Shown piece after piece: positions 1 to 11,308 of a stretch of 64,000 nucleotides of DNA. Source of the stretch: Peromyscus leucopus (lineage: Eukaryota > Chordata > Mammalia > Rodentia > Cricetidae); assembly GCF_004664715.2 (NCBI RefSeq), contig NC_051079.1, positions 54,192,503-54,256,502 on the forward strand, written 5' to 3'. A program made the position numbers and the translations under genes. Every line of letters begins with the position of its first letter. Within the stretch, counting starts at the first letter, position 1. Under the pieces are notes generated by a model. It made no database searches, was not told the DNA's origin, and saw only the letters and a list, made by a program, of their open reading frames with translations.

Positions 1-676
1 TACCTAGATAAAACTAACTATGCTCCAGTTTTACTCTCTTTAAAAAAATTTAAATAATATAACTTTAAAGACCATCAAAATTTTATGTATAGCTGTGCTA
101 AGACACTTAAATGCACTTGTATCTTGAGAAGCTGAGTGCCACACTTGGGTGGGTAATCATCTTTTTCTTTAGTCCCGGTCCCTTTTAATGCTCCTACACT
201 AAAGCTAGACTAATTTTTCAAGAAAAGCCCAATCTTGCTTCACACAATTTTATCCTGAGATTTTTTTCTGCAGTGTAGTAAAATATTTTGGCTTCACCTG
301 ACTAGAGGTCTGTTTAAAAAAGCACTCCTTGAGCTGACATATGTACCAACATTGATATGGCCTGTTATGGCACACACTAACCACAGATAAATGCCATCTC
401 ATGCCTTAAAAAACAAAACAAACAAAAACCCAAATAAATTTCCAGGCCTCACTTCTCCCACTCCTACTTGAGCATGCCAATTTAACACAAATCTGCCACT
501 GACCTGCATTTTACCCTTACCCACCTCTAGCCTTTTCCTAACTTCCTTCCTTTCAAGAGCTACCTTTGACACATTCATTTGGACCCAATTTCAACTATAC
601 AGAAAGGCAATGAAAGGTAAAAAGTATGCAATCCCCAGTTGTGATATGTAGACCCTAAAAACACAAACATTCTTGA
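1..676. other. No gene recognised
   Basis: AT-rich unique sequence. I see no exon-like open frame, RNA gene or recognisable transposon. Confidence 0.5.
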
Positions 677-835
677 TTTTTTTTTTCTTTTGTTTTTTCA
701 AGACAGGATTTCTCTGAGTAGTCCTGGCTGTCCTGGAACTCACTCTGTAGACCAGGCTAGACTCTAACTCAGAGATCCGCCTGCCTCTGCCTTCGGAGTG
801 TTGGGATTAAAGGGAGGCACCACTACTGACCAGGG
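677..835 (-). mobile_element. B1 SINE
   Basis: 7SL-derived SINE in reverse orientation. An oligo-T tail complement leads into GACAGGATTTCTCTGAGTAG, then CTGGAACTCACTCTGTAGAC and TGGGATTAAAGG, the B1 core read backwards. Moderately diverged and about full length. Confidence 0.93.
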
Positions 836-1329
836 CACAAGCATTCCTTTCATGTACTCTGTCCCTCAGGTAATGTCAAATAATACTCTTTAGGATAATT
901 AATATAAAATAATTACTTTTTCAGATGAGATGATGCTAGTACAACTTCACTTGTTTATTTCTTCATAATAAGGATTTTTTTCCTTGATGACTTAATTTCT
1001 CTTGGACGTATTTTGGCTCATTTATTCTGACTTTTTAACCAGTTAGCTGCTAAAAGTTATCAGCTACAGTACCTGTGTCAGGTGCCTCTAAATCGGCTTC
1101 CAGGGATCTTGCCTCCTGGGGCTTCAAGGCTTCTCCAATGTGCAATGGGTTTTAGATTCCCAACAAATTCAATATGGCAGCAGATATAGAGTATCACTTC
1201 TAAGGTTTTATTTTTATAAGTGACAGTTATCTTCCTTCAATTTGAATGCTTTTTCCTGGATTGCCTGTGATAGGAAAAATAATCTGTCATACTATAAGTT
1301 AGTTTTATGAAGAAACCACATGGTAGAGA
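836..1329. other. No gene recognised
   Basis: Unique AT-rich sequence. Nothing recognisable on either strand. Confidence 0.5.
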
Positions 1330-1580
1330 ATCTAGGCAAACCAATCACCACATGCACACACTTGGAAGTGGATCCTCACTCTATCTCAGCAGAGCCTTCC
1401 AACAAAATCACAACTCTCAGCTACAGCTTAACCACCACCTCAAGAAACACGTGGAACCACTCTGCTGAATGTTGCACTAATTCTTGATCTCTCATAGAAA
1501 CCCAGATAACAAATGTTTGTTGTTTTAAGCTGTGTAAATTTGGGGATAATTCATTAATCAGCAATACATAACTAATGAGG
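1330..1580 (+). mobile_element. Old MLT1-like MaLR LTR, 3' part
   Basis: The stretch around 1505-1580 (TTGTTGTTTTAAGCTGTG, then a final ACATAACTAATGAGG) resembles the 3' end of ancient mammalian MLT1-type LTRs. Highly diverged; the left limit is a guess. Confidence 0.4.
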
Positions 1581-3329
1581 TGACTCAGACAACTGAACAA
1601 TTGTTGATCCAGATGAAATGTATAAACATGGAAGTTTCTGAATTAACCTGATATCAGAGTACATTTATTTTTTCAAAAGAGAAAAAATTAGAACCTGTCT
1701 GTAAAAGTACCTGTAAAAACTGTAGAAAGTGCCTGCTTATTTTGCAATCAGCACGTACACAGCTTTCTGAGCCCAGTACAAGGGAATAACAGGGATATTT
1801 TTGGAGCATTTACAAGAGAAATGACCTTCAATAGGTTTATAGTATGAAAATATGAATAATTACCATTGAATTTTAGACAATATGGAAACAGTGAGCACTA
1901 AATATAACTTGAACTTTAGTCTCTTATGTAAGTGTTACATTTCAGGTCTCTATAATGTTTATTTCATTTTCAACATGCATAGACATAGCCATGACGATAT
2001 GATGATATTGGAACTAATGATTCCACAGGATAAGCACCATTTAATTTCATACCCTGCCCTAACTTCTGGCAAGCTGTGTTCATAGCCTGGAGAACTCATG
2101 CTTCATTCATATGCTTATGCTTTCTGCAGTGAGGGCATGCAGTGGTGAGGTGCCCTGTGCTGAGTGGGCTAAGGCTGGGCAGACTCTTATGGTTCTGGTA
2201 GACACAGAGTTTGCAGTGTGTGAAAGAACAACTCAGAGATCAAAACAGTGCATCATTCTATATTATCTGCTTCCCAGCTAGTGATGGAGTCACTGTTTCC
2301 CCCAAGAATGTATGAATATTTATATTTGGCCATCGTGAGTCATTTTACCAGAATGTAGATTTCCCGTCCCAAAGGTCAGTCTAATTCATTCTCAGAAAAC
2401 AAAACAAAACAAAACAAAACAAAAAACTAAATCTGTTCATTCAAGATGTAATTTCACCCAAACTGACTCCTAGGTCTGAGACCTTGCCAGTGTGCCTCAC
2501 TCCACCGTGATACCAAATGCTTGCTCTCTCAGATTTTCTTTGACAGAAATTTTATACCTCTCAAGTTCCCCAGGAGCACTGCATTTCTTTACAGAAGCTT
2601 GAATATTTTAGCTTTTTCTATTTATATTCGGTCGGCACCACAGTCTGCTCATCAGTTTTGTTCTCCTTGAAGGCACTATGATGGTGAGCTGTGTTCCACC
2701 TGAGTCAACTTACGCTCAGGGCTATGGCAGCCTGGGGTCTTCCACACCAGCCCGCTCACCTCTGCTGTGATCACACCCAGGGCGTCCTGTCTTCTTGTTT
2801 CTTCTTTAACGAGGACAGACAGCCGCAGCCGGGTTCCCTGAGCAGGAAAGCAGCAGGTGACTGATGGTAGCAGCAGAAACTGAGAGCTGAAGCAGGGAGT
2901 AGTCTAAACTTTTTGAAAGAGTAAATTGAGTGTTTTTAGCTTGTTCCAAACAACAGCAGTGGCCATGAAGCTGGGAGGATGGCTCAGTCTTACTTCCTGT
3001 AGGTGAGTCAAGTGCAGAAATGGCAGGGAGCTATTGATCTTGCCTTATCAGGTTTAGTTATGGTGCCTGCATGTGTAGATTCTAACAAGATCCCTCTATT
3101 TCTCTTTTTTGTTTTCTAAGCTAGACATATCATCCATGGCATTTCCCCAAGACATTTGAGGATGGAACACTGTGTAGCTTACTGTATAGCAAGAGTGCAC
3201 CAAGGAATGACTAAACTAGAATTGACATTTGCATTCATGTGAAGAACCAAGAAATAGCAAATGATACTACAGCTAGATGTTGTAAGACTGGCCGGAAACA
3301 TTTTGATTGTGGAGCGGTGGTGATGGTAT
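1581..3329. other. No gene recognised
   Basis: Unique sequence apart from a short AAAAC repeat at 2397-2427. The 67-codon open frame at 1882-2085 has no recognisable similarity or coding signature. Confidence 0.5.
2397..2427. repeat. (AAAAC)n simple repeat
   Basis: About six AAAAC units. Confidence 0.95.
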
Positions 3330-3616
3330 GCTTACTTGTGGGTACCCATGTGTGTGTGGGCCAGTGGTTCACCTTGGGTATTCCTTAGCTGCCATCCCTC
3401 TTGAGACAGGCTCTTTCTGAGACAGGGCCTCTCGCTTGCCCTGGAATCTGATGACAGGCTAAGTTGGCTGGCCAGACAAACTCCGTGCTTCCCCAGGGGT
3501 AGAAATACAAGTATGCAACACAATGGCCAGCAATTTTCAGATGCATTCTGGGATTGGGCACAGAACCTCATGCTTGTACCAAAGCATTTTACCAACTGAG
3601 GTGTGTTTCCTGCTCT
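3330..3616 (-). mobile_element. B4-family SINE (ID/B1 dimer)
   Basis: Read on the minus strand it has a tRNA-like head (CAGTTGGTAAAATGCTT, then ATGAGGTTCTGTGCCC) followed by a B1-like half ending in GGCCCTGTCTCAGAAAG. This ID-plus-B1 order is the B4/RSINE1 arrangement. Well diverged. Confidence 0.75.
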
Positions 3617-3619
3617 AAA

Positions 3620-3621
<2 letters not shown>

Positions 3622-3673
<52 letters not shown>

Positions 3674-3693
3674 TATTTATTTATTTATTTATT
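3622..3693. repeat. (TA)n then (TTTA)n microsatellite
   Basis: About 24 TA dinucleotides run directly into TTTA units. It separates the B4 SINE from a B1-like SINE. The expansion may have grown from a SINE tail. Confidence 0.97.
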
Positions 3694-3795
3694 TTTGAGA
3701 CAGGATATCACTATGTGACGCAGGCTGACTGGCTGTGATCCTCCTGCCTCTACTTCCCAGTGCTCAACAGTAAGTGCATCATCATGTCAGCCTAA
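3694..3795 (-). mobile_element. B1-like SINE fragment
   Basis: Reverse-oriented 7SL-type fragment: TTTGAGACAGGATATCACTA, then ATCCTCCTGCCTCTACTTCC and a degenerate end. Diverged proto-B1 type. Confidence 0.75.
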
Positions 3796-4120
3796 GATTT
3801 GTTTTGAAAGTACACTATTTACCACAGGAAATACATGGATACCTCACAAGATGAAAGATTCTTCGCTTTATTGTGTGTAAGACCAAATACCTCGAGTCTG
3901 TGTAATGATTAGGCTTCTGGTGACATGTCATAACATTTCCTGTTGTCATAGGAGGAGTGCTGAATGTGAGTATCCAGTAAGTATGTTTCTACATTGCTTA
4001 CACAAATAAATTATGTGTATTGAAATAAGATTAGTAAATTATATCCTCTGCATTAACTTTTAAATAATAAATTCCTGATAGCATCTCATAGAGCATGTCT
4101 TTTTCCAGAAAGGCATGTTG
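3796..4120. other. No gene recognised
   Basis: Unique AT-rich sequence. No proximal sequence element or TATA box of a pol III snRNA-type promoter is evident just upstream of the 7SK relic. Confidence 0.5.
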
Positions 4121-4360
4121 GGATGTGAGGGTGATATGACTACAGTATCTGGCATCTCATTGATCTCCAGGGTTGATTCGGCTGCTCTACACAACCAGCA
4201 GGTGTTGCCCTTCCTCCCACACCCCTCCATGTCCATCTTCCCTGAAGCCGATTGCTCAGTTGAAGAAGACAGCCTTCCCTGCTGGGGGAGGACCATTCTG
4301 TCATCAGTAAAGAGAAGGTGTGCTCTCCTGCTGGAACCTCCAAAGAGACCCTCAAGAAAA
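4121..4360 (+). pseudogene. Rn7sk-ps: 7SK small nuclear RNA pseudogene, 3'-truncated
   Basis: It begins exactly at the 7SK 5' end (GGATGTGAGGGTGATATGAC) and keeps the landmarks CCAGGGTTGATTCGGCTG, CTTCCTCCCACACCCCTCCA and CTGGAACCTCCAAAG in the right order. Functional 7SK is a pol III RNA of about 330 nt that sequesters P-TEFb with HEXIM and LARP7. Here similarity fades after about 240 nt, so the 3' stem-loop and terminal U-run that bind LARP7 are missing. Substitutions are spread throughout and the usual upstream promoter boxes are absent, so I call it a dead retro-copy. Three open frames here (200, 84 and 80 codons) are chance frames over or antisense to it. Confidence 0.9.
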
Positions 4361-4857
4361 ATGCACTGAACCATGCTAACATAAGCGATGGGCAGCTGGG
4401 TCATGCTAGTTCCCGTCGTTATGATATCAAGTAACGCTGTAACCAAATGAGAAGTACATTTCGGGCTATAAGTTTGGAAAATTACTTGGATTAAGAAGGC
4501 TGAGCTCCTGGAGAGCAGAGAAACTTCTCGCCAGTGGGCTCTCCTGTCTTCCTCATTTTTCTTATCTGCTGTCAACGTCTGTAAGCAGTGGTCCACACTC
4601 AGAGCAGGTCCAGGCTGTTCTTTGTCCAGGATGCCTTCCTGAGAGAACAGAAATGGCTTCATGATGGGAGGGTAGACATTTCTATCCTGGTTTTCCTGAA
4701 TGTCGTAGTCTCATGGAAGAGACAAGGTGTTCATCAACCTAATAAATAATACAAATTGGAATGGCAAGGACACGTTCCCTGGCAGCAGAGCAAGAGGTGC
4801 CTGCTGTGCAGAATTGTGTTGGAGGTTTATCTTTGGCTCCATTGTAGGAAGTTCATC
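4361..4857. other. No gene recognised
   Basis: Unique sequence between the 7SK relic and the transposon nest. An antisense open frame runs 4662-4060, but it crosses the 7SK pseudogene and shows no domain. Confidence 0.5.
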
Positions 4858-4983
4858 TGTACTAGTTTTATGTCAACTTGACACATGTTAGAGTTGTATG
4901 AGGGGAGGGAACCTCAGCTGAGAAAATGTCTTCCTAATATCTGGCTGTAGGCAAGCCTACAGAGCATTTTTTAAATTGGTGGT

Positions 4984-6521
4984 TGTATTGGTTAGGATTT
5001 CTATTGCTGTGATAAAACACCATGACCAAAAAGCAAGCTGGGGAGGAAAGCGTTTATCTATCTGGCTTACACTTTTCATATCACTGTTCATCATCAAAGG
5101 AAGTCAGGACAGGAACTCAAATAGAGCAGGAACCTAGAGTTGGGAGTTGATGTAAAGCCATAGAGGAGTACTGGTTACTGCCTTGTTCCCCATGGTTTTC
5201 TCAGCCTGCTTTCTTATAGAGCCCAGGACCACCAGCCCAGGGATAGCATCACCTACAATGGGCCGGCCCCTCTCCCATCAATCACTAAGAAAATGCCATA
5301 CGGGCCTGCTTATGAACCAATTTTATGGAGATATTTTCTTTTTTTAAAAAAAACATATATTTTTTATTGATTCTTTACAAACTTCACATCATGCACTCCA
5401 ATCCCAATCATTTCCTACTTCTTCCATATCTGCCCTTCACCCTTGCAACATCTCCCAACAAAGGAATATTTAAAAAAATAAAATATTAATTAAACAAACA
5501 AAATACTTCTCTTTTCCATCTTTCCCACCTCTTGATCACCTCTTCGTTTGTCTTAGTGACACTGGGAGCTACTGTGTATCATGCAGCAGACCCTTTTGTC
5601 CAAACAGCTTTCCTTGCAGATGTTCATTGTGTAATGTGTTGTTGATCAAGTTCAAGGCCTCTGGCTTCTGGTATGCCATCAATACTGGACCCTCACCAAA
5701 ACTTCTCTCAGGTATCCTGCGGTTGCCCTGAGTCATAGAGATGCTGCAAATATGGGTCCACAGGACCAGCCCCTTCTCTCGTTCTAGCAGGTCATAGATG
5801 GAGTAGCTATTGGGGTAGGCCAACTCAAAGTACTGGATGTGGACCTGGGTGGTAGCTGAGTTGGTCAGTCCAGGCCTCCTTAGACAGGTCTCCCCTCCCC
5901 ACTCCCACAAGGGCCAGAGCCAGCTCTCTTTCTCCCATGCTATCACCCCTTGGTGAGGGGTGGAGCCAGCAATCCTGAGTGCCTACCAACTCTCTTGTGT
6001 GGGGCAGATCCAGCTCCCTCTTTGCAGTTGCCAGCCAGGAGCAGGGCCAGAACCCCAAGGCCAGTGAAAGGTGGGGCCAGCTCTGCATAGCCCTTGGATT
6101 TCAACATGCATGGTTCCTATGGCCCCAGGTGGTAACACAGGCCACAGACATCAACACAGACTCCATCTATAGCAGGACCACAGACCCAAACATGGCCCTC
6201 AGCAGCAGCTTGGGGCCATGATGTCACCATGGTCCTGGGTGGCAGCTCAGGCCACTCAGATCAGTATAGCCCCAGTGGCAGCATGGACCTTGGACACCAA
6301 CATGGCCTCAGGTGGTGACCTGGACCCCTGGCATCCACACAGCCTTAGGTGGTAACAGGAGCCATGGACATCAACACAGACCCTGGCTGCTGTAGGGCCA
6401 CGGACCCAGACATGGTCCTCGGCAGCAGCTTGGGCTGAACGGGGAGACAGTTTTTTAGTTGAGGTTATTCCTCTCAGATGACTTTAGCTTTTATCAAGTT
6501 GACATGGAACTATTCAGCACA
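4984..6521 (-). mobile_element. MT-like MaLR LTR (middle of nest)
   Basis: Reverse-oriented LTR in pieces 4984-5335 and 6447-6521. On the plus strand it starts TGTATTGGTTAGGATTTC and ends TATTCAGCACA, the complements of the LTR ends. The 5-bp flanks GTGGT (4979-4983) and GTGAT (6522-6526) form a one-mismatch TSD cut from the outer LTR. It is interrupted by an L1 3' end. Confidence 0.85.
5336..6446 (-). mobile_element. L1 3' end (innermost of nest)
   Basis: A T-rich tail complement at 5338-5363 is followed by reverse-oriented L1 3' UTR. This includes the GC-richer, repeat-like block of GGCCTCAGGTGGTGACCTGG type at about 6100-6430 found in rodent L1 3' UTRs. No ORF2 remains, so it is 5'-truncated. 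The open frames of 80-125 codons inside are incidental. Confidence 0.75.
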
Positions 6522-6798
6522 GTGATTGATATGGGAGAGCCTAGCCGATGGTGGATGGTGCCATCCCTGGGATAGTGGTCCTGGCTTCTATAAGAAAGTA
6601 GACTGAGCAAGCTAGGGAGGCAAGCCAGTAAGCAGCTCCCCTCCAGGTTCTCTGCATCAGCTCCTGCTGCCAGGTTCCTGACCTGCTTGAGTTCCTGTCC
6701 TAACTTCCTTCGGTGATGAACGCTGTGCTGAAGTGTAGACTGAATAAGCCCTGTCCTCCTCAAGTTGCTCCATCACAGCAATAATTAACCCTAAGACA

Positions 6799-7528
6799 CC
6801 ATCTTAAGTCCCTTAAAAAAATGATCAAATTAAACAGTCCCTACATCTCTCCTTTCTTTGTCACTTAAGAAAACCTGTAAAAATACCTTTACCAACACCA
6901 GCATGTAGGTCTAAGATAGTTGGTACATCTAGCTTATTTGGAGAAAGGTAAGTTCTATATTTAATATGAATGTTTTGGATAGTGATATATCCATAAAAAT
7001 GGAAACCTTTATTTGTTTTATTTTATTTGTTTATTCCTTTTATTAAAAAAATGTGGACCAATTGTCAATAAGTGTACACCTTGGCAATCTTGAAGTTTCC
7101 TAACTCTTAAAGTTTAACACAAACTTTAAGAAATTACTTTTCAGAGCTATTTATTTTTTGACATGGTTGCCCTTAAAGGCACTCCTGACCCTGCAAAGGT
7201 GTCTCTGCTGGTCTGTGATTCCCACCAGGAGAGAACTGGAGGAGGAGCAGAGGAACAATCACAGATACAAAGGGTGTATGTGCTTCACGGGAAGCTTCCT
7301 GTCTGCTTTTCTTGCTTCCATTATTATTTTCTTTTGGAGGAATGGTTCATTATATTTTATCAAGTTCCCAACTGCTGAATCATGTCTGAGCTGCCAATCA
7401 AACTTCAAACTTCAGAAAAAGGAATGTTCCGTATCATTTGCTCCTATTCAATTTTAAGTCAAGAGCTAACTTAAAGAACCCTGGGGAGAGGCATTTTGAG
7501 TGTGAGGGTCTAACCACCTCTTTGTGGT
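6799..7528. other. No gene recognised
   Basis: Unique AT-rich sequence. The 99-codon frame at 7158-7457 has no domain I recognise. Confidence 0.5.
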
Positions 7529-7673
7529 TGATATACTGTGCACCCTAATAAACTTATCCATTTTTTTTTTTTATTAATAAGACCGGTTAGCAATTTCTTA
7601 CTTGATGCCCAATGTGGGGCACCAAATGTAACATGAATTTTAAAAGGTCTTAATAAAAACCTGGATAAATTTA
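7529..7673. repeat. Inverted type A LTR ends around a PBS-like core
   Basis: Left arm: the start of LTR A (TGATATACTGTGCACCC) joined directly to its end (TTTATTAATAAGACC). Centre: TGATGCCCAATGTGGGGC at 7603-7620 followed by ACCAAA, matching the tRNA-Lys1,2 primer-binding site used by many class II retroviruses at about 15 of 18 positions. Right arm: the reverse complement of an LTR A end and then of an LTR A start. Both arms lack the same LTR middle, which suggests an inverted duplication of one deleted copy. Confidence 0.6.
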
Positions 7674-7890
7674 TTGGAGTGCACAAAACAGCAGTTCAGT
7701 GAAGACACTTTTGAGTAAGGACTCAGAGGCTTCCAGTTTGAGAAAACAGGATCGGCTGAGGAGTTGGCAAGGTGAGGTTGGCTGTAGCTTGTTCTGTTTC
7801 TCTGATCTTTCAGCATTCACCCCAATATCTGGCTTTGGGTTTTTTTTAATTAATAAGACCTTTTAAAATTTGTGTTATACCTCTTGGCTT
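7674..7890 (+). mobile_element. ERVK-like LTR type A, 3' half
   Basis: Shares with the copies at 23413-24490 and 25752-26275 the block TTTCTCTGATCTTTCAGCAT, a CCCCAATATCTGGC motif, a T-rich run and AATAAGACC near its end. Confidence 0.7.
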
Positions 7891-8608
7891 TCCTTCCTAC
7901 TGTGTCTTTTATTAAAATACTTGAAGGGGGGACAGATGGTATCACTATGGTATTACAACCTTTTTTTTCTAAAGAACTAAACTGCTGTACGGCTGAGATA
8001 GGAGTTGACAACACAGAAAGTTAAGGACCCAGAAATAGCTCATTTCCTTAAGCCACAGTTCCCTACCTGTGGTATAGCCTCAACTTTCTGCTTCTTATTC
8101 TCTGGAATGGGACTTCTGAAGTCTGGAAAAAGCACCCATAATTGCAACAGTGATCCATAAATCCTTGTGTGCACGGGAAGCTCCCTGGGGGCGGGGGCGC
8201 TTGTTGAAACAGCCTGCTTGTCTTACATTCAGAATTTCTGGTACCTGTGGTAGAGTCTAATGCTGAGCATCTAACAAGTTTCCAAGTATTGTTGATGCTA
8301 TTGGCTTGGAGACCATGTCTTGCGAACCATTACAGACTTAACCTCTGCCACATCAGCTGAGGTGAATTAAGAGAATCACCCAAGGTACCCCAAATTAGGG
8401 TGCTGCCTGAAGTCAGTGGTTCTCAGGAGACTTTAGTGACACATGACAGATGCCAATATCTCTGAGATGAGCTTGGCTTATATAGCATGTAAAGCCTGCT
8501 GGGTATATACAGGGTATGCACAGTATTAGAAATTCTTTCTCACTTCCTGATTAGGTATCAAGGATGGTCACCTGCTCAAAATGAATAGGACTGATATTGC
8601 TCAGATGA
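7891..8608. other. No gene recognised
   Basis: Unique sequence. Nothing recognisable. Confidence 0.5.
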
Positions 8609-9001
8609 TGTCTTAGAGTTTCTATTTCTGTGACATGACACCATGACCATGGCAACTCTTATAAAGGAAAACATTTCATTGGGCTGGCTTACAGTTTCAG
8701 GGGTCTAATTCATTACGTTCATGGCAGTATGCAGGCAGACATGGTGCTGGAGAAGGAGCTGAAGAGTTCTACATCTTGATCCCGAGGCAACAGAAAGTGA
8801 AGTGTTATCCTGGATGTGGCTTGAGCATATATGAAACTTCAAAGCCTGCTTCCACAGTGATATAGTTGTATCAGTTGATGAGTGATACAACAAGGCTATA
8901 CCTACTCCAAAAAGGCCACACCTTCTAATAGTGCCATTCCCAATAGGCCAAGCATTCAAACACATGAGTCTATGGTGGCTATACCTGTTCAAACCACCAC
9001 A
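8609..9001 (-). mobile_element. ORR1-like MaLR solo LTR
   Basis: Reverse-oriented LTR. The plus strand starts TGTCTTAGAGTTTCTATTTC and ends GTTCAAACCACCACA. It is flanked by a perfect 5-bp TSD, GATGA at 8604-8608 and 9002-9006. Internal blocks such as ACACCATGACCATGGCAACT match the rodent ORR1/MTE group. No internal retroviral sequence adjoins it. Confidence 0.9.
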
Positions 9002-10715
9002 GATGACTTTGAAAATGCAGAGGAGAATCAAGGAAAAAAGTTATCACAAGTCACAGTTTAGAACTTAGAACAGACATATTGACAAATCCTAAGCTCCAAG
9101 AAGATACTTTTCACTGTATAGAATCTGTGGATCATCTTTCAACTCAGAGAATGTAGAGACAACTACACACACAAAAGAGAGACAATTTTGTTAAGGACTT
9201 CTATTTCACTGCAAAGGTTCCAAACATTTTAAGTCATCATAGTATCTTCGTTGGGAAGTGAATGTATCTCTAAGCAGGAAAATTTAAGATTTCTTACTGC
9301 AACCTAACACTGAGCTTGGCTAAATTGGATTCTGCTCAAAAATGAGTCAACTGAGAAAATCAGATCAAAGCTCATAAAACAGCCTGTAGCCCAAGAGAAG
9401 AACATTTCTCTAAGAACACAGCAGAACATCCTTCCCAGAAAATAGAATTACTACATGACAAGGCGGGGGAAACCACATTAGAAATACCTGTCTGAGAGCC
9501 CCTTTTGCTTTAGGAGGACGTTATATGTAATAATAAATATGTCCAGACAAGTACAGACCAGCTTGGATAAGAAGACAGTGAAAGGGATCACAGGATCTCA
9601 AATGTAATAATAATGACAACATGTCATAGGAAATTGGATAAGTTATTTTAGATTTTTAATACCAAGAAATATATAAATGGAAGCAGAGTCCCACCTACAA
9701 ATAGTGATCAGAGAATTTGGTGTCTAGCCCAATGGCTTAAGGAGTTTGCTTTTCAAATTGTGACCTGGAAACATGTGCATGTGGTATATTTGTTCCTGCT
9801 CCTTCTCATAGGTACCACATCCAAATCTGGGAGCTACCAGGGAAATGAATTGGGAGTATCATCTTATTAATCAGGCATCTATGTCAGGTCCCTTCCTGGG
9901 CTTCTGCCTTGTCGGAAGGACAAGAAAGAAACCTTTGATTTTCTTTGGCCTCACTCTTATAACTTTAGAACTACATCTTGCTCCGATCTATAGCTGCTTG
10001 CTTTAAGACCACATGGGAGATTCTAGGAGCACAAAGAGAAACAAATTTCCCAGATGACTTAGTCAAATATACAATTACTTCAAGCAAGTCCAGAGGACAG
10101 ACATGTTCATTTGGTAGTGGCTACATACTTCCTGCTTATCCCATGAAAGCGAGGCTGCCCATCTGCCCTGGTGGGATTGAAGATCCATCAGGCACAGAGC
10201 CCCTGCAAATATGAAGATCAGTGGTCTTATCTAGTAATATGTATGATGTGGCCACAGAATCCTTATAGCAATAGGAAGTGCTGATAGATGATCAAGAACT
10301 GAACACCTGAACTGAAGGTCAGGTATGCATAGGTTCTGACAGCAAGTGAAAAAATATAAAGTAAGCATGAAGATGCACCTTTCATCCTGGGCACTGGCCT
10401 TTTTGGAGATAGCTTCATTCTCCAGGGCTAGCTCCATGCTTTCCCTTTTCTGTTCAGAAGTACCTGTTTCCGTTCTTCGGAATACTCACTCACATGGCAG
10501 AGGCATGTTGTTGGAGAAGGCATTATTTTGGCCAGAATTCTACTGGCTGCCAAAGCAATGGGCTCTTGTTTCATGAGGTAGAAGAGGGAAGGCTATCTTC
10601 AAGGCCACCCAGATTCTTTCCCCAGGGATGGTGCCAAAAGCTTTCTTCTTGATTAGGATCAACCCAGAGTGTGTGTTTGAGAACATATTAGGCTTCCCTG
10701 TATTTAGAAGGCATT
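9002..10715. other. No gene recognised
   Basis: 1.7 kb of unique sequence. Open frames of 68-78 codons lack recognisable domains. Confidence 0.5.
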
Positions 10716-10930
10716 ATTATTTTATTTTTATGTGTATGCGTGTTTGCCTGCATATGTGTCTATGCACCATTTGCAAGCCTGGTGCCTGCAGAGGCCAGAA
10801 GAGGGCGTTGATCCCCTGGAACTGGAGTTAGAGATAGTTATGAGCCACCAGCTGAAGTGCTAAAAACCAAACTCGGGTCCTCCAAAAGAGTGTTTGGGGC
10901 TCTTAACCACTGAACCCATCTCTCCATCTT
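10716..10930 (-). mobile_element. B3-type (B2 family) SINE
   Basis: tRNA-derived SINE in reverse: TTTGCCTGCATATGTGTC, CCCTGGAACTGGAGTTA, then CTCTTAACCACTGAACCCAT, the complement of the pol III A-box head. Confidence 0.9.
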
Positions 10931-11010
10931 CAGGCTTTTTTGCTTTTAAGTGAATGAGTCCACAGGCTTGGAAGACATAGAAACAAGGTCAGTCATCTTC
11001 AAAAAAGAAT

Positions 11011-11105
11011 TAAAGTGTGTGTGTGTGTATGTGTGTCTATGTGTCTGTGTGTATCTCTCTGTCTCTGTCTCTCTCTGTCCCTGTCTGTCTCTGTCTCTGT
11101 CTCTC

Positions 11106-11156
<51 letters not shown>
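11011..11156. repeat. (TG)n/(TCTG)n compound microsatellite
   Basis: TG runs flank a TCTG/TC block, then a further pure TG run of about 40 bp. It creates Cys-Val open frames in several registers, the longest 170 codons, which are not genes. Confidence 0.97.
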
Positions 11157-11157
<1 letters not shown>

Positions 11158-11308
11158 GTGTGTACCACAGGGTACATGTGGAGGTCAGAGTACAGCTCAG
11201 AAGTCAGTTATCCTCCACAACTCCGTGGGATCCAGGAATTAAACTCAAGCCTTCAGGAGTGCCTGTGCTGAAGAATGTCTACCCACTGGGCAATCTTGCC
11301 GCCCCCTC
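11157..11308 (-). mobile_element. B3-type SINE fragment
   Basis: Reverse-oriented: GTACATGTGGAGGTCAGAGT, then GGATCCAGGAATTAAACTCA and a tRNA-like end GCAATCTTGCCGCCCC. The TG microsatellite lies at its tail end, a common arrangement. Confidence 0.75.

Larger units (their letters stand above)
4858..6798 (+). mobile_element. MT-like MaLR LTR (outer host of nest)
   Basis: Pieces 4858-4983 and 6522-6798 form one plus-strand LTR. It starts TGTACTAGTTTTATGTCAAC and ends AACCCTAAGACA, with an MT-type 3' region (GTTCCTGACCTGCTTGAGTT, then a degenerate AATAAG). Flanks TCATC (4853-4857) and CCATC (6799-6803) are a one-mismatch 5-bp TSD, as expected of ERVL-MaLR elements. It is split by the inverted LTR at 4984-6521. 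Confidence 0.85.

Noticed and set aside
4060..4662. 200-codon minus-strand open frame
   Set aside because: It runs antisense across the 7SK pseudogene and adjoining unique DNA, has no recognisable domain, and two other frames are open in the same place.
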